This document shows, piece by piece, positions 8,005-16,156 of a DNA stretch of 38,588 bases. The notes beneath the pieces were generated by a model, which searched no databases, was not told the origin of the DNA, and was given only the letters and a program-made list of their open reading frames with translations. This DNA comes from Bacillus sp. AFS073361 (GTDB lineage Bacteria; Bacillota; Bacilli; Bacillales; Cytobacillaceae). Each line of letters starts with the position of its first letter. The first letter of the stretch is position 1. The DNA lies in assembly GCF_002567005.1 (NCBI RefSeq), contig NZ_NUZU01000032.1, positions 86,413 to 125,000 on the forward strand, read 5' to 3'. Made by a program: the position numbers and the translations under genes.

Positions 8005-9309
8005 TTATTCGGTTATTTCCCCATGTATGAGGATTGGTGAGTCTATTTTTGTCGCGGAAATTTTTATGTTGTTATAAAGTTTGGTTTTTACTTCTTCGAC
8101 ATTTTCGAAATTGCTGTAAATGGTTACTAAGGATTCACCTTTCTTCACTTGGTCACCGATTTTCTTTCTTAGGACGAGGCCCACAGCTAAATCAATGACA
8201 GATTCCTTAGTTGCTCTTCCTGCGCCAAGAATCATCGCAGCTGTTCCGACTTCATCTGCCACGATTTCAGATACATAGCCATCCTCTTTGGCTTCCAATT
8301 CAATCATATACTTTGCTTGCGGCATTTTTGATGGATCATCCACAACGGACGCATCCCCGCCTTGTGAACTTAAAAATACTTTTAATTTTTCAAGCGCTGA
8401 ACCGTCTTTGATTACACCTTCAAGCTTGGTCCGGGCATCTGCTAATGAGTCCGCCTTTTCTGCTAAGTAAACCATATGGCTGCCAAGAGTTAAACATAAT
8501 TCTGTTAAATCCTCAGGGCCTTCACCTTTTAATGTATCAATCGCTTCCTTTACTTCAAGGGCATTCCCAATCGCAAAACCCAGCGGTTGGCTCATGTCAG
8601 AAATAACAGCCATTGTTCTTCTGCCGACATTATTTCCAATTCGCACCATTGCTTTTGCAAGTTCGCGAGAATCATCAAGTGTTTTCATAAATGCACCTGC
8701 ACCGGTTTTAACATCAAGGACGATAGCATCAGCACCAGCGGCAATCTTTTTACTCATGATTGAACTTGCGATTAGTGGAATACTATCGACAGTGGCTGTC
8801 ACATCTCTCAATGCATAAAGTTTCTTGTCTGCAGGCGTTAAATTTCCACTTTGTCCAATTACAGCAATCTTGTTTTTATTAACAAGCTCGATAAATTCTT
8901 CATTTTTAATTTCAACATGGAAGCCTTCTACCGCTTCTAATTTATCGATTGTTCCCCCAGTATGTCCTAAGCCGCGCCCTGACATCTTTGCAACAGGTAC
9001 ATCAAGTGCAGCAACAAGCGGACCAAGAACTAGAGTTGTTGTATCACCAACACCGCCGGTAGAGTGTTTGTCAACTTTAATTCCAGCAATTTGTGATAAA
9101 TCAATTTGGTCACCGGATTCAACCATCGCCATAGTCAAATCGGCTCTTTCCTGTTCAGTCATCCCTTTAAAAAATATAGCCATAGTTAAGGCGCTGACTT
9201 GGTAATCTGGTATTGATCCGTCGGTATATCCATTAATTATAAATTTAATTTCATCTGATGATAATTCTTGTCCATCTCTTTTTTTCTCTATTAAGTCAAC
9301 CATTCTCAT
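8005..9309 (-). CDS. pdp: Pyrimidine-nucleoside phosphorylase
   Basis: Reversible phosphorolysis of uridine, deoxyuridine and thymidine to base plus (deoxy)ribose 1-phosphate. At 434 aa it is the full length of the family (NP-II). The N-terminal helical domain carries [16 protein letters not shown], the phosphate-binding and family signature region, followed by [36 protein letters not shown] and [20 protein letters not shown]. The C-terminal third is the alpha/beta lid domain. It stands 27 bases after punA and ends the operon. Its product feeds DeoB. The ribosome site (GTGGTG) is poor, so expression may depend on coupling. Confidence 0.96.
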   Translation of the reverse strand: MRMVDLIEKKRDGQELSSDEIKFIINGYTDGSIPDYQVSALTMAIFFKGMTEQERADLTMAMVESGDQIDLSQIAGIKVDKHSTGGVGDTTTLVLGPLVAALDVPVAKMSGRGLGHTGGTIDKLEAVEGFHVEIKNEEFIELVNKNKIAVIGQSGNLTPADKKLYALRDVTATVDSIPLIASSIMSKKIAAGADAIVLDVKTGAGAFMKTLDDSRELAKAMVRIGNNVGRRTMAVISDMSQPLGFAIGNALEVKEAIDTLKGEGPEDLTELCLTLGSHMVYLAEKADSLADARTKLEGVIKDGSALEKLKVFLSSQGGDASVVDDPSKMPQAKYMIELEAKEDGYVSEIVADEVGTAAMILGAGRATKESVIDLAVGLVLRKKIGDQVKKGESLVTIYSNFENVEEVKTKLYNNIKISATKIDSPILIHGEITE

Positions 9310-9336
9310 CTAAATCACCACTTTTCCGAAAAATAT

Positions 9337-10158
9337 TTACCTAGCAATTGTTTTCACAATCTCTTTTATATACTGAAGGAAGTCAGCTTTTACTCTCTCT
9401 GTTGTTTCAATCACTTCATCATGGGTAAGCGGCTGGTCAAGAATACCTGCTGCCATGTTTGAAATACATGAAATACCAAGTACCTTCATGCCACTGTGAC
9501 GGGCTACAATTACCTCTGGGACAGTAGACATTCCGACTGCATCTCCGCCCATGGTTCGTACCATTCTAATTTCGGCAGGAGTTTCATACACAGGCCCAGG
9601 ATTACCAAAGTAAACTCCTTCTTTAACATTAATGTTTAGACGGCTAGCAATCTCTCTTGCAGCAACTCGTAATTCTTTCGTATATGCCTCTGACATATCA
9701 GGGAATCGTACCCCAAGTTTCGAATCATTTGGTCCAATTAACGGATTTGTGCCCATATTATTAATATGATCTGAAATAATCATTAAATCACCTGCAGAGA
9801 AGCTTTCATTAACTCCGCCTGCAGCATTGGTCACGATTAACATGTCTACGCCTAACTCTTTCATAACGCGAACAGGGAAGGTTACTTTTTCCATACTGTA
9901 TCCTTCATAGAAATGGAAACGTCCTTGCATGGCGACAACTTCTACACCGCTTAATAGTCCAAACACTAGTTGACCAGCATGGCCCTCCACAGTTGAAATA
10001 GGGAAGTCAGGGATTTCATTGTAAGGAATTTTTACTGGGTTCTCAATTTCGTCCGCTAAAACACCAAGTCCTGAACCTAGAATTAATCCTACCTTAGGTG
10101 TATTTGCATATTTCTGTTTTAAAAAGCTTGAAGCATTTTGAATTTTTTCAGTGTTCAT
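9337..10158 (-). CDS. punA: Purine-nucleoside phosphorylase (guanosine/inosine type)
   Basis: Splits inosine, guanosine and their deoxy forms with phosphate. The 273-residue trimeric NP-I type (PNP family 2, also called PupG in B. subtilis) is recognised by [31 protein letters not shown], the [11 protein letters not shown] loop, [11 protein letters not shown], and [11 protein letters not shown] plus [25 protein letters not shown] precedes the ATG by eight bases. Middle gene of deoB-punA-pdp; the ribose 1-phosphate formed is the substrate of DeoB. Confidence 0.96.
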   Translation of the reverse strand: MNTEKIQNASSFLKQKYANTPKVGLILGSGLGVLADEIENPVKIPYNEIPDFPISTVEGHAGQLVFGLLSGVEVVAMQGRFHFYEGYSMEKVTFPVRVMKELGVDMLIVTNAAGGVNESFSAGDLMIISDHINNMGTNPLIGPNDSKLGVRFPDMSEAYTKELRVAAREIASRLNINVKEGVYFGNPGPVYETPAEIRMVRTMGGDAVGMSTVPEVIVARHSGMKVLGISCISNMAAGILDQPLTHDEVIETTERVKADFLQYIKEIVKTIAR

Positions 10159-10173
10159 ACTTAATTCCCCTTT

Positions 10174-11358
10174 TTATTTCAATTCATTTAAAAAGCTTTT
10201 TCCGTAGTTAGGTAATTTGACTTTAAAGTTGTCTGCAACAGTTGCACCGAGGTCAGCAAACGTCTCTCTTAATGGAAGTTCCTTACCTTCCGTCATACCC
10301 TTGGAGTAAACTAATAAAGGTACATATTCACGTGTATGGTCAGTACCTGGTGCTATTGGGTCATTTCCGTGATCGGCTGTAATCATTAATAAATCGTCTT
10401 CTCTCAACTTCGCAAACACTTCTGGGAGACGCGCATCATATTCTTCCAATGCTTTCCCATAGCCCTCAGGGTCCCGGCGATGGCCATATAAAGCATCAAA
10501 ATCAACTAGATTTAAAAAACTGATTCCAGTAAAATCCATTTCTAAGGTTTCTACAAGCTTATCCATACCATCCATATTAGAAACCGTTCTTAGAGATTGA
10601 GTCACGCCTTCGCCATCATAGATATCGGATATTTTTCCAATGGCAATAACATCGAAGCCGCTATCTTTTAATTCACTCATCACCGTCCGATCAAATGGTT
10701 TTAGCGCGTAATCGTGCCGGTTCGAGGTACGTTTAAAGTTTCCTGGTTCACCTAAGAAAGGGCGTGCGATGACGCGTCCAACCATATACCTTTCATCAAG
10801 CGTTAATTCACGAGCAATTTTACAAATTTTGTATTGCTCTTCAATTGGAATAATTTCTTCATGTGCAGCAATCTGAAGAACTGAATCAGCGGAAGTATAG
10901 ACAATTAATGCCCCTGTCTTCATATGTTCTTCGCCCAACTCATCGAGTATTTCTGTTCCGCTTGCCGGCTTATTCCCAATAATTTTCCTTCCGGTACGCT
11001 TTTCTAATTCCGAGAGAAGCTCATCTGGAAAACCATCTGGGAACACTTGGAAAGGTGTTTGAATATTTAAGCCCATAATTTCCCAGTGACCGGTCATGGT
11101 ATCTTTACCATTGGATGCTTCCATCATTTTTGTATAAAACGCCAAGGGTTTATCTGCTTTTTCAATACCTTTTATTTCTCTAATATTGCTTAATCCTAAC
11201 TTGCCCATATTTGGCATGTTAAGACCGTTCATTCTTTCGGCAATATGACCAAAAGTATCAGCGCCTTTGTCACCAAACTTCTCTGCATCTGGTGCTTCTC
11301 CAATCCCCACCGAGTCCATCACGATAATAAAAATACGTTTATATGTATTTGCAGCCAT
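10174..11358 (-). CDS. deoB: Phosphopentomutase
   Basis: Interconverts (deoxy)ribose 1-phosphate and 5-phosphate, linking nucleoside breakdown to the pentose pathway; called drm in B. subtilis. An alkaline-phosphatase-superfamily enzyme with metal ligands in [15 protein letters not shown], the phosphothreonine site in [13 protein letters not shown], and the C-terminal metal residues in [19 protein letters not shown] and ITADHGNDP. Length 394 aa. ATG 11358 is the start: the longer frame from 11376 begins inside AAGGAGGA, the ribosome site for 11358. First gene of the operon; a possible cre site lies 23 bases upstream. Confidence 0.97.
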   Translation of the reverse strand: MAANTYKRIFIIVMDSVGIGEAPDAEKFGDKGADTFGHIAERMNGLNMPNMGKLGLSNIREIKGIEKADKPLAFYTKMMEASNGKDTMTGHWEIMGLNIQTPFQVFPDGFPDELLSELEKRTGRKIIGNKPASGTEILDELGEEHMKTGALIVYTSADSVLQIAAHEEIIPIEEQYKICKIARELTLDERYMVGRVIARPFLGEPGNFKRTSNRHDYALKPFDRTVMSELKDSGFDVIAIGKISDIYDGEGVTQSLRTVSNMDGMDKLVETLEMDFTGISFLNLVDFDALYGHRRDPEGYGKALEEYDARLPEVFAKLREDDLLMITADHGNDPIAPGTDHTREYVPLLVYSKGMTEGKELPLRETFADLGATVADNFKVKLPNYGKSFLNELK

Positions 11359-11380
11359 TAATTCTTCCTCCTTCATCCGT

Positions 11381-11394
11381 CGAAAACGTTTGCA
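11381..11394 (-). promoter_or_regulatory. Candidate CcpA (cre) site before deoB
   Basis: CGAAAACGTTTGCA matches 12 of 14 positions of the cre consensus TGWAANCGNTNWCA. It lies between the likely -10 box (ATTATA on plus, 11426-11431) and the deoB start, in position to block transcription when glucose is plentiful. Nucleoside catabolism is often CcpA-controlled in Bacillus. Confidence 0.5.
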
Positions 11395-11462
11395 AATATT
11401 AAAATCCTACAAATAGGTTGCCCTCATTATATAGGTTTATGAAAAACTAATATAAATCTATT

Positions 11463-11478
11463 TGTCAGAAGTCTGACA
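11463..11478. promoter_or_regulatory. Perfect 16-bp palindrome upstream of the deoB promoter
   Basis: TGTCAGAAGTCTGACA: 7-bp arms around AG. It is centred about 40 bases upstream of the putative deoB -10 (11426-11431), a good place for a dimeric regulator, and is not followed by T's, so it is not a terminator. The rest of the 220-base gap between deoB and xerD holds the xerD terminator and nothing coding. Confidence 0.5.
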
Positions 11479-11514
11479 TCTCTATTGTACTAAATGTTTC
11501 AGAAATTACAAGCA

Positions 11515-11546
11515 AAAAAGCCGCCAAAATTTAGGCAGCTTTTTGA
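11515..11546 (-). terminator. Terminator of xerD
   Basis: AAAAAGCCGCC and GGCAGCTTTTT form a stem with one mismatch; on the minus strand it ends in a T-run, about 33 bases past the xerD stop. Confidence 0.65.
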
Positions 11547-11578
11547 CAATTTATGTTTTTTTAGATTCTCCTACTCTA

Positions 11579-12466
11579 TTAAGCTCGTGGATGAAATTTA
11601 CTATATGCGTCTTTTATCTTTGTTTTCGAAACCTGTGTATATATTTGAGTGGTCGAGATATCTGCATGACCTAACATTTCTTGGACAGCTCGTAAATCCG
11701 CCCCATTTTCTATCAAATGTGTGGCAAACGAATGACGAAGGGTATGTGGGGTAAGTTCCTTATGAATACCTGCTTCTTTTGTAAGCTTTTTTAAAATCTT
11801 CCAAAATCCTTGCCGCGTTAACCTTCTCCCTTGATGGTTTAAAAACAAAGCATGTTCCTGATGCTTTGTCGATACAAAACGTGGTCTTCCTTCCTCGAGA
11901 TAATGCTTTATTGCCTCAGAGGCAGTTCGTCCGATTGGGACGATTCTCTCTTTATTCCCATTACAACGCACAAATCCCATTGATAGCTGGACATTATCAA
12001 TCTCAAGACCTATTAGTTCACTAACTCGGATACCTGTTGCATATAACAGTTCAAGCATCGCCTTATCCCTTATTCCAAAATGATCAAGTGGTTGTGGTGT
12101 CTCCAGCAGGACTTCTACTTCCTTCAGACTTAATACCGTTGGAAGGGACCTTTCAAGCCTCGGTGTTTCAATTTGAACGGAAGGATCTTGGTCTGTTTCC
12201 TTTGCCCTTAATAAGAACTGATGAAATGCCCTTACGGAAGCGATGTGTCTTGCCAAGGTTTTCATTGATTTTCCTTGTTCCTTTAAAAATCTTAAAAAGT
12301 GAATGATGTGGACCCGTTGTATATCATTTAAAGTCATGACCGATTCCACATTTTTCAAATAATGAAGATAGCTTTTTAAATCTCGCTCATATGCCACAAT
12401 TGTATTATTGGATAAACCTTTTTCAACGATTAAGTAATGCATAAAATCCTTTAATTGCTCGTCCAT
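11579..12466 (-). CDS. xerD: Site-specific tyrosine recombinase XerD
   Basis: Works with XerC (CodV in B. subtilis) at dif to resolve chromosome dimers; called RipX in B. subtilis. At 295 aa the length is typical. The N-terminal SAM-like core-binding domain (1-~85) is followed by the catalytic domain with the full set of residues: R147 (GIRVSE), K172, H241 and R244 (HTLRHSF), H267 (LGHADI) and the nucleophile Y276 (TQIYTQ). No neighbouring gene or inverted end suggests a mobile integrase. The ribosome site GGGGAG overlaps the end of yqzK, indicating coupled translation. Confidence 0.97.
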   Translation of the reverse strand: MDEQLKDFMHYLIVEKGLSNNTIVAYERDLKSYLHYLKNVESVMTLNDIQRVHIIHFLRFLKEQGKSMKTLARHIASVRAFHQFLLRAKETDQDPSVQIETPRLERSLPTVLSLKEVEVLLETPQPLDHFGIRDKAMLELLYATGIRVSELIGLEIDNVQLSMGFVRCNGNKERIVPIGRTASEAIKHYLEEGRPRFVSTKHQEHALFLNHQGRRLTRQGFWKILKKLTKEAGIHKELTPHTLRHSFATHLIENGADLRAVQEMLGHADISTTQIYTQVSKTKIKDAYSKFHPRA

Positions 12467-12471
12467 CGCAT

Positions 12472-12699
12472 TTACTCCCCATTTAAATAAAACAACATCA
12501 GCCGATCGAACAAAGAAGAATTATCCTCATTTACTGCGTTCGAAACCTTGAGAGAGGCTCCTTCCGGTTCATCATAGCGATGATAATTTTGATATTCTTC
12601 ATTTACCAACATGATACCATAATAGAAAAGAATCGTGCATCCTGTGAATATAATAAAAACTTTTAAGGTTTTCAGTACAGCTTTAATAAATTGGCCCAT
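12472..12699 (-). CDS. yqzK: Small membrane protein YqzK (DUF4227)
   Basis: A 75-residue protein with one N-terminal membrane helix (about 10-32, [18 protein letters not shown]), then an acidic outer part containing YHRYDEPEG and a hydrophobic end, [10 protein letters not shown]. The function of the family is unknown. It keeps the B. subtilis position between fur and xerD. I choose ATG 12699, after GGGGGAAG; a longer frame from 12753 lacks such a site and adds residues foreign to the family. Confidence 0.83.
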   Translation of the reverse strand: MGQFIKAVLKTLKVFIIFTGCTILFYYGIMLVNEEYQNYHRYDEPEGASLKVSNAVNEDNSSLFDRLMLFYLNGE

Positions 12700-12792
12700 T
12701 CTACTTCCCCCAATTTTAAGGTTGTCTAGTAAAATGTATGCCAAAACGGACAATTTTTATACCTAGTCATTGGTATTAAAGGAGAAAAGAAA

Positions 12793-12815
12793 AAAGCCCT
12801 TTTCAAAGAGCTTCA
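12793..12815 (-). terminator. Terminator of fur
   Basis: AAGCCCTTT / AAAGAGCTT stem (one G-U pair on the minus strand) with a run of T's, placed directly after the fur stop. Confidence 0.65.
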
Positions 12816-12819
12816 TTGG

Positions 12820-13284
12820 TTAATCCGTTTTTTCTTCATCTTTCACTTTATCCTGGCATCGGTAACAAATTCCATGAAAAGTAAGACGATGGTCTTTTAT
12901 TTTAAAATTCCATTTACGTTCCACGACTGCTTCAACATCTTCAAGTAAATCCTCTTGAATTTCATCAACGGCACCGCATTCAATACAAACTAGATGGTGA
13001 TGAAAATGGGCTGCACCTTCCTGCCTGAGGTCATAACGAGAAACCCCATCCCCAAAATTTATTTTATCAACAATTTTTAATTCCGTTAATAATTCCAACG
13101 TTCGATAAACAGTTGCTAAACCAATTTCAGGCGACTTTTCTTTTACGAGGAGGTATACATCTTCCGCACTTAAATGATCCTCTTCATTTTCTAATAAAAC
13201 ACGAACGGTTGCCTCACGCTGAGGTGTTAGTTTATAACTTGCGGAATGCAACTGTTTTTTTATTCTCTCAATTCTAGTTTCCAT
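12820..13284 (-). CDS. fur: Ferric uptake regulator Fur
   Basis: Iron-sensing repressor of siderophore and iron transport genes, a cytosolic DNA-binding dimer. 154 aa, with an N-terminal winged helix (1-~85; recognition helix around EIGLATVYRTLELL) and a C-terminal metal domain. Metal ligands are in place: H93, H95-97, two CxxC pairs (C100/C103 and C140/C143) for structural zinc, and H132/H137. It is nearly identical to B. subtilis Fur through residues 14-98, which distinguishes it from PerR and Zur. GGAGGG stands eight bases before the ATG. PerR-like boxes lie upstream, as in B. subtilis where PerR represses fur. Confidence 0.97.
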   Translation of the reverse strand: METRIERIKKQLHSASYKLTPQREATVRVLLENEEDHLSAEDVYLLVKEKSPEIGLATVYRTLELLTELKIVDKINFGDGVSRYDLRQEGAAHFHHHLVCIECGAVDEIQEDLLEDVEAVVERKWNFKIKDHRLTFHGICYRCQDKVKDEEKTD

Positions 13285-13317
13285 CCTGAAGTCCCTCCCT
13301 CGCCACTGTTAATTCTC

Positions 13318-13345
13318 ATTATAACAGATGGCAATTGAGAATCAA
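13318..13345 (-). promoter_or_regulatory. Sigma-A promoter of fur
   Basis: On the minus strand TTGATT (13340-13345), 16 bases, TATAAT (13318-13323), about 34 bases before the start codon. ATTCTCA (13313-13319) and TGAGAAT (13336-13342) form a 7-bp dyad spaced by about one and a half helical turns across the promoter, a possible operator. Confidence 0.6.
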
Positions 13346-13346
13346 A

Positions 13347-13361
13347 ATAAAATTATTATAA
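13347..13361. promoter_or_regulatory. PerR-like box upstream of fur
   Basis: ATAAAATTATTATAA agrees with 12 of the 14 fixed positions of the PerR box TTATAATnATTATAA. It directly abuts the -35 of the fur promoter. Confidence 0.5.
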
Positions 13362-13382
13362 ATAACAATAAACAATTATTAG

Positions 13383-13397
13383 TAATAATTATTATAA
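13383..13397. promoter_or_regulatory. Second PerR-like box between spoIIM and fur
   Basis: TAATAATTATTATAA agrees with 13 of 14 fixed positions of the PerR consensus. It is 36 bases from the first box, about three and a half helical turns. The surrounding DNA is very AT-rich, so chance matches are more likely than usual. Confidence 0.45.
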
Positions 13398-13402
13398 AGT
13401 AA

Positions 13403-14050
13403 TTACTTTAAACTAGTAGAAGTTACAATGGTTTTCATTAACCATGGCGAAAGATAAGCCTCAATTCCGGATGCAGCAGATATAAATATCACGGCTATAA
13501 TCAAGGCAAAAATATATCTCTTAAAAAACGGAAGGATTGGCTGGGCATATTTTTTCATAAATTGTTTTTTTATCATTCGGAGTGAGAAAATTACTGATAA
13601 TGCGGCCATAAGGATAAAGACGGGAATAATAATCAAGTTCTGCGGCAATATGGAAACAAAAGCTAGCATAAATCCCTGCCAGCCCATTTGACTGACTAGG
13701 AAACCAACAGTAAATCCCACTACCATACCTTTAATAAATAATAGAATGAGAATAACCGGCAGGCCAATGATTGAAATACCTAGAATCCACATGAGCCCAA
13801 TAAACTTACTATTATGGAATAAACTCTGTAAGAATAAATCACTGTCTTCGGCATCTTTTCCACTTGAGACTTGGCCAAAAAATTGGGATAAATAGTAGAA
13901 TAAATCTTCCTTCTGGGTAATGCTCATACTATTTACGACAATGGCCCCAAAGATGACTCCCATCAAAAATAAAACGACAATAAACAAAAATATTGAGGAA
14001 TGCTCACGGAAATAACTAGCGGCATCGGACTGGTACAATCGTTTTTTCAT
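13403..14050 (-). CDS. spoIIM: Stage II sporulation protein M
   Basis: With SpoIID and SpoIIP forms the mother-cell machine that degrades septal peptidoglycan and drives engulfment. SpoIIM is the membrane anchor: 215 aa with about five hydrophobic segments (roughly 20-42, 85-108, 112-135, 140-160, 180-205). The region LMWILGISIIGLPVILILLF is followed by KGMVVGFTVGFLVSQMGWQG and LPQNLIIIPVFI, typical of the DUF95/SpoIIM family. The ribosome site is GGGAGG. Expected sigma-E control fits the -10 at 14088-14095. Confidence 0.95.
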   Translation of the reverse strand: MKKRLYQSDAASYFREHSSIFLFIVVLFLMGVIFGAIVVNSMSITQKEDLFYYLSQFFGQVSSGKDAEDSDLFLQSLFHNSKFIGLMWILGISIIGLPVILILLFIKGMVVGFTVGFLVSQMGWQGFMLAFVSILPQNLIIIPVFILMAALSVIFSLRMIKKQFMKKYAQPILPFFKRYIFALIIAVIFISAASGIEAYLSPWLMKTIVTSTSLK

Positions 14051-14087
14051 TTGCGTTTCCTCCCACTATTCTCGATTCAGTTAATAC

Positions 14088-14115
14088 ATTGTATGCCAGT
14101 CTAGTATTTCTATGC
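14088..14115 (-). promoter_or_regulatory. Candidate sigma-E promoter of spoIIM
   Basis: CATACAAT (14088-14095, minus strand) is an exact sigma-E -10 (CATACAnT). Thirteen bases upstream GCATAGA matches five of seven positions of the -35 kmATATT. It lies 38 bases before the start codon. Confidence 0.65.
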
Positions 14116-14139
14116 TCAAAAATTAATAGATTTCAGAAA

Positions 14140-14170
14140 TTAACCCCGATGGCTTTTGCTACCGGGGTTG
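14140..14170 (-). terminator. Hairpin after yqxK
   Basis: AACCCCGATGGC and GCTACCGGGGTT pair with one or two wobbles, seven bases beyond the yqxK stop. The T-run on the minus strand is short. Confidence 0.55.
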
Positions 14171-14176
14171 CTTTAC

Positions 14177-15340
14177 TTAATCTGAAATTTTTCCGTATTT
14201 CCCGCCGCCGCCAGCTGCTAGATTTACTTTCCCCTCTCTAGCCTTCAGGATCAGTTCAGCAATTCTTTCAGGGACGACCTCTTTCAAACCATCATATGGA
14301 ACATCATGTAAAATCGCCATTTCACTCCCAAAATGATCGACCAGCTTCTCCAATAAGCGAGGTCCTAAGCCAGGGATGAATTCAAGCGGGACCTGATGAA
14401 TATAGGGCGGACGATCTTCTGGCCCTTGTTCAGCTGTTTTCAGTTCAAGGATTCTGTCAGCTACACCTTTAATAATTTTGGTATTTCCACATTGGCTGCA
14501 TATTTGATCGTCATCTGCTGCAGGATTGAGGCACTCTGCACAAACTGTCTTATGATATTTACCAAGTAATGGATCAAGACCATAGTTTGCGATAATTTTC
14601 CGTCCATCTTCCTTCTTTAATGCTTTCTGCAATTCTAAAAATGTTGGTTCCTTCATCGCGATAACTTGGTATTCTCGAGCTATTTTTGCAAGGGAATGGG
14701 CATCGGAATTCGTTACAAAAGTAAAATCATGCAACTCTTTGATTTGATCTGCCATATTCGTGTCGGAACTTAATCCAAGTTCAATGGCATCAATCAAATC
14801 CGGGTCCAATACCTCAGTTAATGATTGATTGACACCTTTCCCATATAAGCTCTTAAAAGGCGTAAATACATGAGCAGGAATAAAGATTCCACCTAACTCT
14901 TTCACCTTCTTTTGCAAAGTGAGACCCGAGGCATAAATCCTTTGAGAGCTTAGTTGAATATTTTTCAAGTGACCAGAAAGCCATGTGGAGAATTCCCTCA
15001 TGACGGAAAGATTAGGAAAGTAGCACAATAGATGGATTGGACCATTGCATTGCTCATCGTAAATTTCTAATTCCGAACCAGGGATTACCGTTAGATCACC
15101 AAATACTAAGCCCCCGTCTGGATGCTCGACTACATCTCCACTTTCAATAAGACTCTCCATTTCGAGAATGACTTCAGGTGAATGACTATCGATGATTCCC
15201 ACCATATTAAGCCCTTTCTCATGTCGTGCGTGTTCAATGATATTCGTAAACGTTAATGACTTGGCCCCAGTAATTTTTACCGGCTTTCCGGTCCAGGTCC
15301 GGCCAATATGAATATGTAAATCTACATAGTAGCGATTCAT
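14177..15340 (-). CDS. yqxK: Endonuclease Q-like PHP-domain protein YqxK
   Basis: A 387-residue protein of the YqxK/EndoQ (TIGR00375) family. The PHP metallohydrolase domain (1-~250) shows DLHIHIGRTWTGKPVK, IDSHSPEV and VTNSDAHSLAKIAREY, the expected metal ligands. A four-cysteine zinc ribbon follows (CAECLNPAADDDQICSQCG), then a helix-hairpin-helix region (PGLGPRLLEKLVDHFGS). Archaeal EndoQ nicks DNA 5' of deaminated bases, so a role in repair of damaged DNA is likely but unproven for the bacillar form. It overlaps nudF by four bases (ATGA), so the two are co-translated; a house-cleaning Nudix enzyme with a base-repair nuclease is a sensible pairing. Confidence 0.88.
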   Translation of the reverse strand: MNRYYVDLHIHIGRTWTGKPVKITGAKSLTFTNIIEHARHEKGLNMVGIIDSHSPEVILEMESLIESGDVVEHPDGGLVFGDLTVIPGSELEIYDEQCNGPIHLLCYFPNLSVMREFSTWLSGHLKNIQLSSQRIYASGLTLQKKVKELGGIFIPAHVFTPFKSLYGKGVNQSLTEVLDPDLIDAIELGLSSDTNMADQIKELHDFTFVTNSDAHSLAKIAREYQVIAMKEPTFLELQKALKKEDGRKIIANYGLDPLLGKYHKTVCAECLNPAADDDQICSQCGNTKIIKGVADRILELKTAEQGPEDRPPYIHQVPLEFIPGLGPRLLEKLVDHFGSEMAILHDVPYDGLKEVVPERIAELILKAREGKVNLAAGGGGKYGKISD

Positions 15341-15891
15341 TTACTCTTCAAAGCCTCTTGTAACTGTAAATACTGTACAGCGAAAATCGTTTTGGCATCA
15401 TAGATCTTTTTCTCATTCACATATTGAACGGCTTCTTCAATGGTTAATTCCTCAAGATTCACAAACTCGTCTTCGTCGAGTGTGGCTGCATTTTCTTTCT
15501 TAGTCAGACCTGTTGCTACATAGACATGTACGATTTCATCGGCGAATCCTGGGGAGGTGTAAAAAGAGGTGAGCCACTCTAAGCTCTTACACTCATAACC
15601 TGTCTCTTCTTCCAGTTCACGGCGCGCACAAAGGGCTGGTTCTTCGCCCTTTTCCAGCTTTCCAGCAGGAATTTCGACAATGGTCCGTTCCAGTGCTTTT
15701 CTGTATTGTTCCACCATAAGGACTTTTTTGTCATCAGTCAGCGCTAAAATAGCGACAGCACCGGGATGTTTAACAATCTCCCGCTTGGATTGTTTCCCGT
15801 TCGGAAGTTCGACATCCTGTAAGTGAACACTGATTATTTTTCCAGAGTAAATCTCTTCGCTCTGGAGCGTTTTTTCTTCAAGATTGTTCAT
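15337..15891 (-). CDS. nudF: ADP-ribose pyrophosphatase NudF
   Basis: Hydrolyses ADP-ribose to AMP and ribose 5-phosphate, clearing a reactive nucleotide sugar. The 184-residue protein has a complete Nudix box in two parts, GKLEKGEEPALCAR and RELEEETGYE, preceded by the family's VEQYRKALERTIVEIPAG. The start is ATG 15891: AGGAGTG lies six bases upstream, while the longer GTG frame at 15900 begins inside that site. Overlaps yqxK by four bases downstream. It diverges from mciZ over a 70-base shared regulatory gap. Confidence 0.95.
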   Translation of the reverse strand: MNNLEEKTLQSEEIYSGKIISVHLQDVELPNGKQSKREIVKHPGAVAILALTDDKKVLMVEQYRKALERTIVEIPAGKLEKGEEPALCARRELEEETGYECKSLEWLTSFYTSPGFADEIVHVYVATGLTKKENAATLDEDEFVNLEELTIEEAVQYVNEKKIYDAKTIFAVQYLQLQEALKSK

Positions 15892-15905
15892 ATGGGTCAC
15901 TCCTG

Positions 15906-15933
15906 TTCTATTCCTATTATCTGCTCATACATT
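15906..15933 (+). promoter_or_regulatory. Candidate sigma-E promoter of mciZ
   Basis: TTCTATT (15906-15912), 13 bases, CATACATT (15926-15933). The -10 is an exact sigma-E match; the -35 keeps five of seven positions. B. subtilis mciZ is a sigma-E gene. The spacing equals that before spoIIM. Confidence 0.65.
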
Positions 15934-15961
15934 TTACCATACTTTAATTGGAGGGTATGAG

Positions 15962-16093
15962 ATGAAGGTGTACGTTCACGAAAAGGGAATCATTCTTGTT
16001 GGAAAAGGGTGGGAAATAGTTCAGAAACTAAAAGAATATAACAAAGATCATCTCACCGTTTCCGAATGGGTTGAAAAGGTCAATCAAAAATAA
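15962..16093 (+). CDS. mciZ: Mother-cell inhibitor of FtsZ, MciZ (43 aa)
   Basis: A 43-residue peptide, MKVYVHEKGI... then ILVGKGWEIVQKLKEYNKD, ending WVEKVNQK. It aligns without gaps to the core of B. subtilis MciZ (40 aa; KGVVLVGKAWEI and KLKEY there) and has the same place, between nudF and yqkF. MciZ caps the minus end of FtsZ filaments and stops the mother cell from forming another division ring during sporulation. GGAGGG stands seven bases before ATG 15962; upstream codons in this frame lack a ribosome site. The short leader and sigma-E-type promoter support sporulation control. Identification rests on remembered sequence and synteny. Confidence 0.88.
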   Translation: MKVYVHEKGIILVGKGWEIVQKLKEYNKDHLTVSEWVEKVNQK

Positions 16094-16156
16094 TGCCTTT
16101 CGATTGTAGTCTGTCCTTTTCTTTATTAAAATTGTAAAAAAAGGACAGGTGATTTT

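Noticed and set aside
11579..12466. xerD as a phage or island integrase
   Set aside because: It matches the housekeeping XerD in length and neighbours (yqzK, fur), with no attachment site, cargo or tRNA nearby.
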